Numbered from the stretch's first letter, positions 12,001 through 20,963 are shown. The stretch: 39,843 nt of DNA from Sphingobacteriaceae bacterium (GCA_947457335.1 CANGWA010000005.1:1-39843), one strand, 5' to 3'. Notes: a model not told the origin generated them from the letters alone. Translations and numbers: made by a program.

Positions 12001-15000
12001 TGCAGTTGCAACAATCGTTGGATTCGGATTCACCGACATCACCTGAGTGGCCGTGGCGGTACATCCCGCTACACTCGCTCCCGTCACTGTATAAGTTGTT
12101 GTAATGGTTGGATTAATCGCGATTGACACCGCAACTGTACCACCTGGTTGCCAAGTATAAGAACTCGCACCACTGGCCGTCAATGTGCTACCAACACCAG
12201 GACAAACAACTGAAGGTGTTGCCGTAATCGATAAGCTTGGTAATGGATTCACTGAAACCTGAGCAGTCGCATTGGCTGTACATGAAGCGGCACTACCAAT
12301 TAAGGTATAGGTCGTGGTAATAGTTGGACTAACCACAACGGCTGCTCCTGTCAATCCTCCCGGATTCCATGAATAAGAAGTGGCTCCTGTTCCCGTTAAT
12401 GTGGCACTCGCCCCCGCACAAATAACGGTAGGATTGGCACTAGCACCAACGGTTGGAATGGGGTTCACTACCACTTGAATGGTTTGCGAACCTGAACAGC
12501 CTGCTCCACTGGTACCAACAACTGTGTATACAGTTGTTGCAGCAGGTGAAACTGAAACGTTGGATCCGGTTAGTCCACCTGGATTCCACGCGTAGGAATT
12601 GGCTCCTGTAGCTGTAAGTGAACTACTTGAACCTGCACAAATGGTCGCCGGTGATGCCGCTAAGGTTAATACTGGTACGGGGTTGACTTGAATGGATATT
12701 GTTCCCGCTACTGGCGACACACAACCCGCTGTGCTTGTGCCTGTCACCGAATAGGTAGACGTAATGGTCGGACAAACCACTGGTCCCGCCGGAGAATAAG
12801 TGTAAGATGATGCCCCTGATGGGGTTAATGTGGTACATACACCTGGACAAACGGCTGTAGAGGTGGCTACAATCGTAATGGTTGGGTTTTGGAAAACAGT
12901 GACTGTTTGAGTCGCAGATGCACTACATCCGGCTTGTGTTCCCGAAACGGTATACACCGTGGTGGCTGCAGGTGAAACGGTGACGTTGGCTCCACTTAGT
13001 GCGCCTGGATTCCAAGTGTAAGTTGTGCCACCCAAGGCTGATAATGAAGCGGTTTGACCAACACAAATCGATGATGTGCCCGAAGCGGTGATGGTTGGCA
13101 GTGGTACCACAGTTATTGTAATCGTATTCGTGCCCGAACAACCGGCGCCACTGGCACCTGTAACTGTATAGGTTGTAGTGATGGTAGGATTCACAGTGAC
13201 ATTCGCACCAGTTAAACCGCCTGGATTCCAGGTATAAGCTGTAGCACCCGTCGCACTCATGGTTGCGGCTGAACCAATACACACCGAGGTAGAGGCTGCT
13301 GTCAACACCACTGTAGGGGTTGGGTTAACAATCACACTGATGGTGCCTGCGGCCGTTGAAACGCAACCCGCAGTGCTGGTGCCAGTGATGGAATAGGTGG
13401 TAGTAACTGTAGGACAAACGACTGGACCTGCTGGCGCATAAGTATAGGTTGAAGCACCACTTGGGGTAAGCGTTGAACATACTCCTGGACAAACCGCTGT
13501 AGGACTGGCTACTGCCGTAATGGTTGGGTTTTGGAAGACGGTTACCGTCTGCGTAGCGGAGGCGGTACATCCTGCTTGATTTCCTGTAACTGTATAAACG
13601 GTGGTCGCTGCTGGCGAAACGGTAACGTTCGCTCCACTCAATGCGCCTGGATTCCATGTATAGGTTGATCCGCCTATAGCAGATAAAGAAGCGGTTTGGC
13701 CTACGCAAATCGATGGGGTACCAGAGGCGGTAATGGTTGGCAATGGCACCACAGTGATAGTAATGGTATTCGTGCCCGAACAACCGGCCGCACTAGCGCC
13801 AGTAACGGTATAGGTTGTTGTAACAGTTGGAGATACACTCACGTTAGCACCAGTTAATCCACCAGGATTCCATGTGTAAGCATTCGCACCAGTGGCAGAC
13901 ATGCTAGCGGCTGATCCTATACAAATGGAAGTTGAAGCGGCTGTTAAAACAACTGTTGGCGTTGGATTAACCAACACACTTACAGTCCCCGCTGCTGCAG
14001 AAATACAGCCCGCTGTACTGGTGCCTGTAATGGAATAGGTAGTGGTGATAGTTGGACAAACCACTGGTCCCGCTGGCGCATAAGAATAAGTTGAAGCACC
14101 ACTTGGGGTGAGGGTTGAACATACGCCTGGACAAACAGCTGTAGGACTCGCTACTGCCGTAATGGTTGGATTTTGGAATACAGTTACTGTTCTAGTTGCA
14201 GAGGCTGTACAACCCGCTTGATTGCCTGTGACAGTATAGATAGTAGTGGCTGAAGGCGATACGGTTACGTTCGCTCCACTCAACGCGCCTGGATTCCATG
14301 TATAGGTCGATCCTCCAAGTGCAGATAAAGAAGCGGTTTGGCCAGCACAGATGGTCGACGTCCCTGAAGCCGTAATCGTTGGCAATGGCACAACGGTAAT
14401 CGTAATGGTATTGCTTCCCGAACATCCTGCAGCACTTACTCCTGTTACAGTATAAGTAGTGGTAATGGTCGGTGAAACACTCACGTTGGCTCCAGTTAAT
14501 CCACCTGGATTCCACGTGTAAGCATTCGCTCCGGTGGCAGACATCGTTGCTGCTGAACCAATACAAATAGAATTCGAGGCTGCTGTAAGCACCACGGTTG
14601 GTGTTGGGTTGACAAGGATACTCACCGTGCCTGGCGCTGTAGAAATACAGCCCGCTGTGCTAGTGCCAGTGATGGAATAAGTAGTGGTAACGGTCGGGCA
14701 AACCGCTGGTCCCGCCGGAACATACGTATATGACGCTGCTCCATTAGGTGTAATGGTTGAACAAATACCGGGACAAACAGCGGTAGGACTAGCCACCGCC
14801 GTAATGGTCGGATTTGGGAATACAGTGACAGTTCTTGTGGCGATGGATGTACAACCCGCCTGATCACCCGTTACTGTATATATAGTAGTAGAGGCTGGCG
14901 AAACTGTAACGTTTGCTCCCGTTAAGGCACCTGGATTCCACGTATACGTCGAACCGCCTATTGCCGACAAGGACGCCGTTTGCCCTGCACAAATGGTAGA

Positions 15001-17346
15001 GGTTCCCGAGGCTGTAATGGTCGGTAATGGCACAACTGTTACCGTCACCGTTCCGTTGGACGAGCACGTTCCATTGGATGCTGTTACGGTATAAGGTGTG
15101 GTGGAAGCGGGACTGACAGAAGCTGTCGCTGAATTAATGGCACCAGGATTCCACGTGTATGTCGAACCTCCAGAAGCTACAAGCGAAACGGTACTGCCAA
15201 CACAAATGGATGGCGTCGTTGGACTAATGGTGACTACTGGTACTGGCGCGACTGTTGGACTAATCGTATAAGTCGATCGGCACCCCCCGCCATTGACCGC
15301 AGTGACAGAATAGACGGTGGTAATGGTGGGACTTGCCGCTGCGGTACTTGTATTCACACCCAGTGGCGACCACGTAAATCCAGTCGCTGTAGGCGCATTG
15401 GAGGTTAATATGATGGTGTTACCAGGACATGTAATGGTTGGCGAACTGGTGACCGTTTGTGACGGACCTGGGTCCACCAATACACTCACTGTGGTTTGTC
15501 CCGTACACGTATTGATGGCCCCAATAACGGTGTAGGTGGTTGTTATAGAAGGGGTTAACGAGACCAAGTTGCCCGTAACCAATGGCGTACTCGGATACCA
15601 CGAAAACGTTAATGCACCAGTGGCAATCATGTTGACCGCATTGCCAGCACACACCGAACCGGTGAGGTTGACCGCCACCACGTTGGTTGGCGTAGAGGCT
15701 AAAATCACGTTGGTCGTACTCGTGCCCACACAACCATCCGTTGAGGTTCCAATAGCTGTATACACCGTGGTGGCTGTAATTGAAATGACCGCTGAAGAAC
15801 CAGTCGTATTGGATGGAAGCCAGGTGTAGGAATTGGCACCGTTGACTGTTAATGTCGTATTGCCGCCTACACAAGCAGAACCCGTGGGATTCGATATGAC
15901 TAAGGTTGGAGTTGGACTAACATTTACCTGGACGGTATAAACGCCCGAACAGGTGCCCGTAACGGCCGTCACAGAATAAATCGTGGTAACAGTTGGACTC
16001 ACCACCAACACACTACCAGTGGTCCCCGTGCTCCAAGTATAGTTGTTAGCACCAACAGCAGTAATCGTTGAAGAAGTTACCGAACCGGAGGTACAGATGG
16101 AGGCAGGACTGGCGGTTAAAGTCGAAGGTGGCGCAAAGCGAAGATTAATAATTTTTTGAATAGGTGGATTACAAATACCGGGAGGCGACATGTTGAGGGT
16201 GTAGTTGCCCGCTACAGGAGTTGAAATCGATTGCACCGTAGAGCCAGATATGCCTGAACCAGATGGCCCAAACCACTGTCGTGGCGATAAAGCTGATGGG
16301 GCTGTTAACGTGGCGGTCGTCGCACATTGCACTTGGGGACTGACCGTCGTGCCCAGCATGGAAAGGGTTTGCGTGTTATTGACAATAAGGTCCATCGTGC
16401 CGCAATTGGAGTCAAAATAAGCATATCCGTAGTGCCCTGTGAGCGAACAGTGTGCAACATAAGCCTCTATGGTCACATTCTGACCTATGTAAGAGGTCAA
16501 GTCAATTGAAAACCTTTGCCAGCCATTACTTGCGAGAATGGTACCAAATGCATAAGTGGTCCACGTGGTAGCACCAATGCCCGCACATCCACCAAATCCA
16601 GATGAAGGGGCCACAATGGAAAAGTTAGGACAGGCCTGAAGGGTGCCTGTAAAGTTCCTTACACGAACAGCCATGTAAGGTGTTTGTTGACACGAGTGAC
16701 CACCCGCATCTTGCATCACCGCGTAATAAGCGAAATCATACAAGTAGTTGGTTGCCGTAACACTGAATGTTTGTTGAACACGCACTGCTGCTGCCGTTCC
16801 TGTCGTAGTGTTGTTAACGCGCAAAACTTTGGAACCACTGAAGGGAGAATTCGGAATCGTTCCAACCACCGGATCAGTGAATGGTGTCGTCATAATCGAC
16901 GTCTGTGACGCTGTCGGTGTTTGCGTAAAGGTGGGATACGTTTGAGAGTTGGCATTCGTACCAACCGTCACCGTCCACCCATTTAACGTGCCCGACTCAA
17001 ACCCCTCGTTCACACAGGGAGCAGCATTGACAACATTCAATCCACCAAGGGATTTGCCGTTGGCTAAAATGTTCCCAATTGGAGCAAACGAGGACTGCGG
17101 GAAGGCTTGTTCGCCCGCTATCAGTCCATATTTATCGTTGATGAAATTGCGTTTTTGCGTTTCCATCACTTGCTTGAACAGATTGCCGTACAAGCCTTCT
17201 GCCGTAAGCTGAGCGCCTACAAGCGTTTGATTAAAACCATTTAGCGAATCGCCATAAAAAATCTGCCCCACTGCTTGTTGTGAAAACAACCGTGTGGACA
17301 TCAAAAAAATAGCAACAAGAACTGGCAGAATAGATTTGCCCTTCAT
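6082..17346 (-). CDS. giant repetitive cell-surface adhesin-like protein with Ig-like repeats, DUF11-like repeats and a T9SS type B (gliding-motility-associated, CHU_C-like) C-terminal domain
   Basis: 3762-aa ORF (tool start 17370; likely start MKGKSILPVLVAIFLMSTRLFSQQ at 17346); about 70-75 aa repeats of type PTITASGTSTICAGQTASLSA.GGSTYTWNPGALTGANVTVSP..TT.YTVTG; C-terminus FIPQGFSPDGDGVNDLFTIKG...IYNRWGNKVF...WDGRPN...LPSGTYYYIL. Confidence 0.94.
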   Translation of the reverse strand: MKGKSILPVLVAIFLMSTRLFSQQAVGQIFYGDSLNGFNQTLVGAQLTAEGLYGNLFKQVMETQKRNFINDKYGLIAGEQAFPQSSFAPIGNILANGKSLGGLNVVNAAPCVNEGFESGTLNGWTVTVGTNANSQTYPTFTQTPTASQTSIMTTPFTDPVVGTIPNSPFSGSKVLRVNNTTTGTAAAVRVQQTFSVTATNYLYDFAYYAVMQDAGGHSCQQTPYMAVRVRNFTGTLQACPNFSIVAPSSGFGGCAGIGATTWTTYAFGTILASNGWQRFSIDLTSYIGQNVTIEAYVAHCSLTGHYGYAYFDSNCGTMDLIVNNTQTLSMLGTTVSPQVQCATTATLTAPSALSPRQWFGPSGSGISGSTVQSISTPVAGNYTLNMSPPGICNPPIQKIINLRFAPPSTLTASPASICTSGSVTSSTITAVGANNYTWSTGTTGSVLVVSPTVTTIYSVTAVTGTCSGVYTVQVNVSPTPTLVISNPTGSACVGGNTTLTVNGANSYTWLPSNTTGSSAVISITATTVYTAIGTSTDGCVGTSTTNVILASTPTNVVAVNLTGSVCAGNAVNMIATGALTFSWYPSTPLVTGNLVSLTPSITTTYTVIGAINTCTGQTTVSVLVDPGPSQTVTSSPTITCPGNTIILTSNAPTATGFTWSPLGVNTSTAAASPTITTVYSVTAVNGGGCRSTYTISPTVAPVPVVTISPTTPSICVGSTVSLVASGGSTYTWNPGAINSATASVSPASTTPYTVTASNGTCSSNGTVTVTVVPLPTITASGTSTICAGQTASLSAIGGSTYTWNPGALTGANVTVSPASTTIYTVTGDQAGCTSIATRTVTVFPNPTITAVASPTAVCPGICSTITPNGAASYTYVPAGPAVCPTVTTTYSITGTSTAGCISTAPGTVSILVNPTPTVVLTAASNSICIGSAATMSATGANAYTWNPGGLTGANVSVSPTITTTYTVTGVSAAGCSGSNTITITVVPLPTITASGTSTICAGQTASLSALGGSTYTWNPGALSGANVTVSPSATTIYTVTGNQAGCTASATRTVTVFQNPTITAVASPTAVCPGVCSTLTPSGASTYSYAPAGPVVCPTITTTYSITGTSTAGCISAAAGTVSVLVNPTPTVVLTAASTSICIGSAASMSATGANAYTWNPGGLTGANVSVSPTVTTTYTVTGASAAGCSGTNTITITVVPLPTITASGTPSICVGQTASLSAIGGSTYTWNPGALSGANVTVSPAATTVYTVTGNQAGCTASATQTVTVFQNPTITAVASPTAVCPGVCSTLTPSGASTYTYAPAGPVVCPTVTTTYSITGTSTAGCVSTAAGTISVIVNPTPTVVLTAASTSVCIGSAATMSATGATAYTWNPGGLTGANVTVNPTITTTYTVTGASGAGCSGTNTITITVVPLPTITASGTSSICVGQTASLSALGGTTYTWNPGALSGANVTVSPAATTVYTVSGTQAGCSASATQTVTVFQNPTITIVATSTAVCPGVCTTLTPSGASSYTYSPAGPVVCPTITSTYSVTGTSTAGCVSPVAGTISIQVNPVPVLTLAASPATICAGSSSSLTATGANSYAWNPGGLTGSNVSVSPAATTVYTVVGTSGAGCSGSQTIQVVVNPIPTVGASANPTVICAGASATLTGTGATSYSWNPGGLTGAAVVVSPTITTTYTLIGSAASCTANATAQVSVNPLPSLSITATPSVVCPGVGSTLTASGASSYTWQPGGTVAVSIAINPTITTTYTVTGASVAGCTATATQVMSVNPNPTIVATAASPTACTGATLNLTASGGNTYTWTPGPLTGSQVAVTINNTTTFTVTSTSSLGCTGQNTVTVTAVPLPTVSATTSSATICLGNCATLTANGASTYTWLPMASTGVTAAVCPTINSTYTVVGLSAAGCPGATVVSVNVTNGPTITAAASPTAICAGGSAVLSANGSSGSYTWNPGALTGATVAVTPTSTTLYTVTGTNALGCPGTETVNLVVNPIPVLTITPASSSICAFSSTTLTASGATNYTWNPGGTTGSVITAGPSSTTTYTILGASAAGCTAQANANLTVVPVPTLATIASPTAVCIGNSSTLSATGASSYTWSTGGTGSAVVVTPTVTTVYTVTGANGTCPSAGTVQVVVNPLPTLSAASNPTAVCPGSAANLTVSGAQTYSWSTGATGTLISVSPTVTTNYIVTGTNVNGCVNSFTVNVPVIPAPVMTLSSLPAIYCVGSTATLSASGGNTYTWNPGALTGANVTVSPAATTVYTVTGASAAGCTSTAQFTLTVLPIPTVVAVANPTAICPGFASTLSANGASTYSWSTGGSGSTIAVTPTLTSTYTVLATAANGCTGSSTVAVSVNTVPVLAATATPTSICQGGTATLSVGGATSYTWQPGNLSGATQVVSPTVTTNYTISGVNPAGCITTTVLSLPVLTTPTVTASSNPTVICAGDVATLTANGATNYTWQPGGLTGTSVTVSPTANIQYTVTGSNGACSALASVNVSVNPIPTLVVSGTPTNICAGSSVTLTASGAGSFTWQPGALTASQVVVNPTVSTTYTAFGSNGTCTTPSTLAITVNSVPVIVPAISNTLVCSGFSSTVSLTGATNYTWQPGSLSGSLQVLAPSSTTSYTITGDNVTGCNGTTVITLSVNPTPTLSASALSATVCQGFTTALSAGGANTYTWNPGNVTGSLVVVTVTANTTYTVTGDLNGCANSATVAIQSIALPTVQAAANPSVLCPGDITTVTATGAQTYTWLPNVTIGATFTDQPSASIVYTVVGLAASGCPNFTTVAVTVVPPPTVAVVANPTAICVGGTATLTASGATTYTWLPGSATGSNNAVSPTATSVYTVNGQSGSCVASATISLVVNPLPTVTATLSANSVPCAGNTITLTASGANTYTWMPGTLTGSNVTDTPTTNTSYTVSGDDANGCQNIAVLNVTVNPLPVVLAVASPTAICETNTVALSGSGASTYTWNPGSQTGASITETPAVTTTYTLSGTDANGCVGNGTVSVIVYPNPTVVVAPNNATICEGTSTTLTATGASNYNWSPGGLTGAVNVVSPTVTTNYTVVGDNGGICTNTYTLDVVVNPMPANVTATVSGTISCAVPSVQLTGATTETNAVFLWNGPAGYTSSLSNPTVTAFGIYTLVVTNSLTGCAAIVTVNVPTDNSIPSLTTSVSGSITCAVPEVTLNAANTTTNPGYQWYGPSSFTSTSQTFTVNTPGTYTVYLTDLTSLCKDSAVISVNIHTNVVVTASITVATCSNGISLNNGTIELYNYIAGDRYDLVVGVSYTGSATYTSATQIPTTGIVTSNLANPTTTTPYTLRIFDAEGCIKDTTLILKPTDCTPRVLGIAKAVSTATLNTDGTYNVMYAVVVANTDADTLKAVALVENLANTFPAPSNYALVGSPIKKGTGGLVLMSGFDGSSQSQLTNPLTSKMAPGTKDTITFTLRVMTNGVFGPFKNTVIGTAATRYNVVVRDSSQNGLNPDPDTDNNPNNNSAPTVITFTPYTNFGITKLGVATTTDYVNYDVTYTLTVHNLGNDTLRNVTLNDSLPAVIKAPATYTVKTAPFATGNLIANPAYNGKTVTSLLLAGSKVSPKSTSSVVFTVSVMADTVSVLVNSARGTANTTLTDISSSNTNPDDDNDLNCNETLDNMPTVVLLTKPVNTPTLFIPQGFSPDGDGVNDLFTIKGAPQNSEMNIVIYNRWGNKVFQHENYNNSWDGRPNVAGTFGKEILPSGTYYYILQIKGETNRTITGFIVLEH
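12457..15030 (-). repeat. higher-order tandem repeat inside the adhesin gene, 642-bp period (three Ig-like domains per unit, about 4 units)
   Basis: Homologous marker sequences (taatggcac / caatggcac / caatggcac / cagtggtac) at 15025, 14383, 13741 and 13099, spaced exactly 642 bp; translated A-B-C domain order repeats. Confidence 0.9.
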
Positions 17347-17618
17347 ATAATTTACTGTTAGAAAAGTCAATAAATTTAGCCAAAATTTTTAAACAGATGT
17401 ATAACAAAAGAGGGAAGTAAACCTGCACTAAACCGCAATTGACTGTATATCATGTTATTAGGTAGCTTATTTGAGGTGAACGACATGTTTCAGGTGATTG
17501 AATGGCTCTTTGAAATTTTGCTGCCTTTTTGGTCAAAATTTCGCCCAATTTTGCCCGTTTAAAACCTTTGAAATTTTAATTGCATGAACATCCGTTGCAG
17601 TTCCTAAATTTGGATAAG

Positions 17619-19415
17619 ATGAGTGAAGGAAAAATTGCCTTATTACCCGACCACGTTGCCAATCAAATTGCGGCTGGGGAAGTTGTTCAAAGGCCCGCTA
17701 GTGTTGTTAAAGAGCTGATAGAGAATGCAATAGATGCTGGCGCCACCCGAGTTACCCTCATCATCAAAGATGCTGGAAAAACCTTACTTCAAGTCAACGA
17801 CAATGGTTATGGGATGAACCCCTTCGATGCCCGTTTGTGTTTTGAGCGTCACGCCACCTCCAAAATTACGAATGCCGATGATTTGTTTCGCCTCGCAACA
17901 AAGGGGTTTCGCGGCGAAGCACTCGCCTCCATTGCTGCCGTAGCACAAGTTGAATTGCGCACCAAACGGGCAGAAGATGCTGTTGGGCAAAAAGTAGTGA
18001 TTGAAGGAGGCAAATTCATTGTGCAAGAAGAATGTCAAAGTCCAACCGGTACCTCGCTCATCATCAAAAACTTATTCTTCAATATTCCCGCCCGAAGAAA
18101 CTTTCTGAAGAACGATCAAGTAGAACAAAAACACATTCTCGAAGAAGTAGAGCGGATTGCCATTCCCCACACCAACGTACACTTCGTGGTCAATAGCAAT
18201 GGCAACGAACTGCTCAACCTACCTGCTGGCAACCTCATGCAACGCCTGAAATCACTCCTGGGCAGTTACATCCAAAAAGAACTGGTACCTGTTGAGGAAA
18301 CAACGCCCTATGTGAAAATTTCGGGATACGTTAGTTTACCAGAATTCACCATCAAACAGCGAAAAGAGCAATTTCTCTTCGTCAACAACCGCTACATTCG
18401 CAGTGCATTTCTCAATCATGCTATTTACGAGGGCTACAAAGATTTAATCGGCCCTCAATCCCACCCCCGTTTCTTTATTTTTCTTGAACTCCAACCGTCC
18501 GAAATCGACATCAACATTCACCCCACTAAAACGGAAGTGAAATTTACCGACGATAAAACGGTTTACATGCTGCTCAGTAGCGCTATCAAAAGGGCTCTCG
18601 GAAAAGCCAATGCTTCGCCCTCTCTCAATTTCGAAAACGAAATGAGTTTTGCAGCGCCCTCTCTTTCCGCCATGCCAAAAGCGCCAACCATTGGCTATAA
18701 TCCTGCTTACAACCCCTTCTCCAATCCCGCTCCACTCGAAAACAAATCCAACAAAGCGAATTGGGAAAACCTATTCGATGGTTTTCAAAACAAACAAGAC
18801 TCTACCGAAAACCTTCAACAAGAATTAACAGCAATCAAAAGTGAAACGGTTGATTTTACACCCATTCAACTGAACCAAAAGTACATTGTGGCCATCTGGC
18901 AACAAAACGTGTTAATTGTGGATCAACAAAGGGCCCACGAAAGGGTCCTCTACGAGCATTACCTGAACAGCAACCTGCTACACCCTGTTGCCTCTCAACA
19001 AAAATTATTCCCTGATCAGATAGAACTAAGTGTGAATGACTTTACGCTTGTGAAAGATCTAATTCCTGAATTAAAAACCCTCGGATTCGACCTGGATATT
19101 TTTGGAAAAAACAGCATCGTTGTAAACGGTGCACCGACAGACATGGAGGATTTCAATATTCCCGAAATTCTTGAAGGCATACTCGAAACATTCCGCCTCA
19201 ACACCATCGATGCAAAAGTTGAGAAACACGATAACCTCAGCCGTGCCATTGCTAAAAACACATGTATCCGGTATGGCAAATCACTCGATACTACAGAAAT
19301 GAAGGCGCTCATACAAAGTTTATTCGCTTGCGAAAATCCACTTTACACCGCCAATGGCAAGTACGTCATGATGACTGTTGAAAATTCCGAAATTGAAAAA
19401 TTCTTTCGCAAATGA
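17619..19415 (+). CDS. mutL: DNA mismatch repair endonuclease MutL
   Basis: IALLPDHVANQIAAGEVVQRPASVVKELIENAIDAGAT, DNGYGM, GFRGEALASIAAV, NIHPTKTEVKF; ATG at 17619 preferred to the tool's TTG at 17580. Confidence 0.97.
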   Translation: MSEGKIALLPDHVANQIAAGEVVQRPASVVKELIENAIDAGATRVTLIIKDAGKTLLQVNDNGYGMNPFDARLCFERHATSKITNADDLFRLATKGFRGEALASIAAVAQVELRTKRAEDAVGQKVVIEGGKFIVQEECQSPTGTSLIIKNLFFNIPARRNFLKNDQVEQKHILEEVERIAIPHTNVHFVVNSNGNELLNLPAGNLMQRLKSLLGSYIQKELVPVEETTPYVKISGYVSLPEFTIKQRKEQFLFVNNRYIRSAFLNHAIYEGYKDLIGPQSHPRFFIFLELQPSEIDINIHPTKTEVKFTDDKTVYMLLSSAIKRALGKANASPSLNFENEMSFAAPSLSAMPKAPTIGYNPAYNPFSNPAPLENKSNKANWENLFDGFQNKQDSTENLQQELTAIKSETVDFTPIQLNQKYIVAIWQQNVLIVDQQRAHERVLYEHYLNSNLLHPVASQQKLFPDQIELSVNDFTLVKDLIPELKTLGFDLDIFGKNSIVVNGAPTDMEDFNIPEILEGILETFRLNTIDAKVEKHDNLSRAIAKNTCIRYGKSLDTTEMKALIQSLFACENPLYTANGKYVMMTVENSEIEKFFRK

Positions 19416-20128
19416 ATGATTATAATTCCCAATACCGCCCGGGTGGTTTCGGCTACCTGCCCGTAGTGACCAAGAACATCATCATTATCAATGTTCTCCT
19501 CTACATCGCTACCTTGGTACTGCACGCAAGGGGCATCGACCTTGTTGCTTACCTTGGTTTGCACCACCACTTGGCCACAGACTTCCGTCCCCATCAATTC
19601 ATTACCTACATCTTCATGCACGGTAGTTTCACCCACTTGGCCTTTAACATGTTTGGCGTGTATATTTTCGGACAAGTGTTGGAACAGGTATGGGGACCGA
19701 AACGGTACCTTAATTTTTACATTTTAACAGGACTCGGGGCTGCTCTTGCACAATACTTTATCCTCAATTACCAAGTGGGTGAAATGCGCGACCTTGCCGC
19801 ACTCAACAACCCAGGGAGTTCTATTGCCGCTATAGATGACATGCTAGGGATGGTGCTCAATAATCACGTAATTATCGGGGCTTCGGGTTCCTTGTTCGGC
19901 TTGCTCGGCGCATTTGGCATGCTGTTCCCTAACCGATACATCTACCTCTACTTCATGATTCCCGTGAAAGCCAAATGGATGGTCACTTTCTATGGTTTGG
20001 CAGAATTGTATTCGGCTATCCAAAACAATCCTGAAGACCAAGTGGGACACTTAGCGCACATTGGGGGATTAATTGTGGGCATGCTTATTGTGTTAATTTG
20101 GCGACGCGATAGAAAACAATTTTACTAA
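19412..20128 (+). CDS. rhomboid family intramembrane serine protease
   Basis: HGSFTHLAFNMFGVYIFG, GASGSLFGLLGAFG (GxSG), HLAHIGGLIVG; start overlaps mutL stop by 4 nt. Confidence 0.94.
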   Translation: MNDYNSQYRPGGFGYLPVVTKNIIIINVLLYIATLVLHARGIDLVAYLGLHHHLATDFRPHQFITYIFMHGSFTHLAFNMFGVYIFGQVLEQVWGPKRYLNFYILTGLGAALAQYFILNYQVGEMRDLAALNNPGSSIAAIDDMLGMVLNNHVIIGASGSLFGLLGAFGMLFPNRYIYLYFMIPVKAKWMVTFYGLAELYSAIQNNPEDQVGHLAHIGGLIVGMLIVLIWRRDRKQFY

Positions 20129-20149
20129 TTAGCCGTTCATCCCTTTACA

Positions 20150-20959
20150 ATGAATCCACTACAAAGTGCCTGGCGCAATTTTACAGAACAAGGTATGCTC
20201 ACCAAACTGGTCGTGGTAAATTTTGCAATTTTCCTTGTGGTTAATGTGGTGTCGCAATTCGCACACACCAGCGTGCTCGAATGGGTAGCCATGCCGTTGC
20301 ATCTCGACACATTTCTCTATCGGTTTTGGACATTTTTTACCTACATGTTTGTGCACCAAAATTTCTGGCATTTTTTCTGGAACATGCTCACCCTTTACTT
20401 CTTTGCGCAAATTATGCACAATTTGCTCGGCGATCAAAAACTACTTTATGTGTATACCATGAGCGGAATTGCTGGCGCTACTCTCATGCTGCTCATCACA
20501 CTTATCGCTCCTTCTGTTTTTTCAAACTCCATTTTACTCGGCGCCTCTGCCGCTGTTTTGGGCGTTGGTGCACTCATGGCCATGATCGCACCAAGCTACC
20601 GCGTGCTCTTATGGGGCATCATCGACCTTCCTTTTGGCGTTTTTTTCTTTGTGGTGTTTTGCCTCACTACCGTGTTGGATTTATCGGTGAATACAGGGGG
20701 AAAAATTGCACACGTTGGTGGAACTGTGTTCGGATTGGGATACGGCTACCTGCTCAAACGCGGAATACGTTTTGAAACACCTTCTTTCTCCCGCCGCAAA
20801 TTAAAAGTGGTGCACCGACAAGGCGCCACTACTGCAACAAACCTCTACAACGAAGAAACACGCATGAACATGTTACTCGATAAAATCTCAAAAAGCGGAT
20901 ACGATAGTTTGTCACAAGTAGAAAAGGACGAATTGTTTAAACTGTCCAAACGGAGTTAA
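20150..20959 (+). CDS. rhomboid family intramembrane serine protease (second, paralogous)
   Basis: HQNFWHFFWNMLTLYFFAQIM, GASAAVLGVGALMAM, IAHVGGTVFGLGYGYL. Confidence 0.92.
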   Translation: MNPLQSAWRNFTEQGMLTKLVVVNFAIFLVVNVVSQFAHTSVLEWVAMPLHLDTFLYRFWTFFTYMFVHQNFWHFFWNMLTLYFFAQIMHNLLGDQKLLYVYTMSGIAGATLMLLITLIAPSVFSNSILLGASAAVLGVGALMAMIAPSYRVLLWGIIDLPFGVFFFVVFCLTTVLDLSVNTGGKIAHVGGTVFGLGYGYLLKRGIRFETPSFSRRKLKVVHRQGATTATNLYNEETRMNMLLDKISKSGYDSLSQVEKDELFKLSKRS

Positions 20960-20963
20960 ATGC

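Noticed and set aside
7865-15874. Many antisense or alternate-frame ORFs inside the adhesin gene (for example 13325-13783, 15419-15874)
   Set aside because: They repeat with the same periodicity as the main 3762-aa frame, have biased Ser/Tyr/Arg/Cys composition and no domain; shadows of the repetitive gene.
17580-17618. TTG-initiated N-terminal extension of MutL
   Set aside because: Conserved MutL N-terminus begins at MSEGKIALLPDHVANQIAAGE (ATG at 17619); the extension is not needed.
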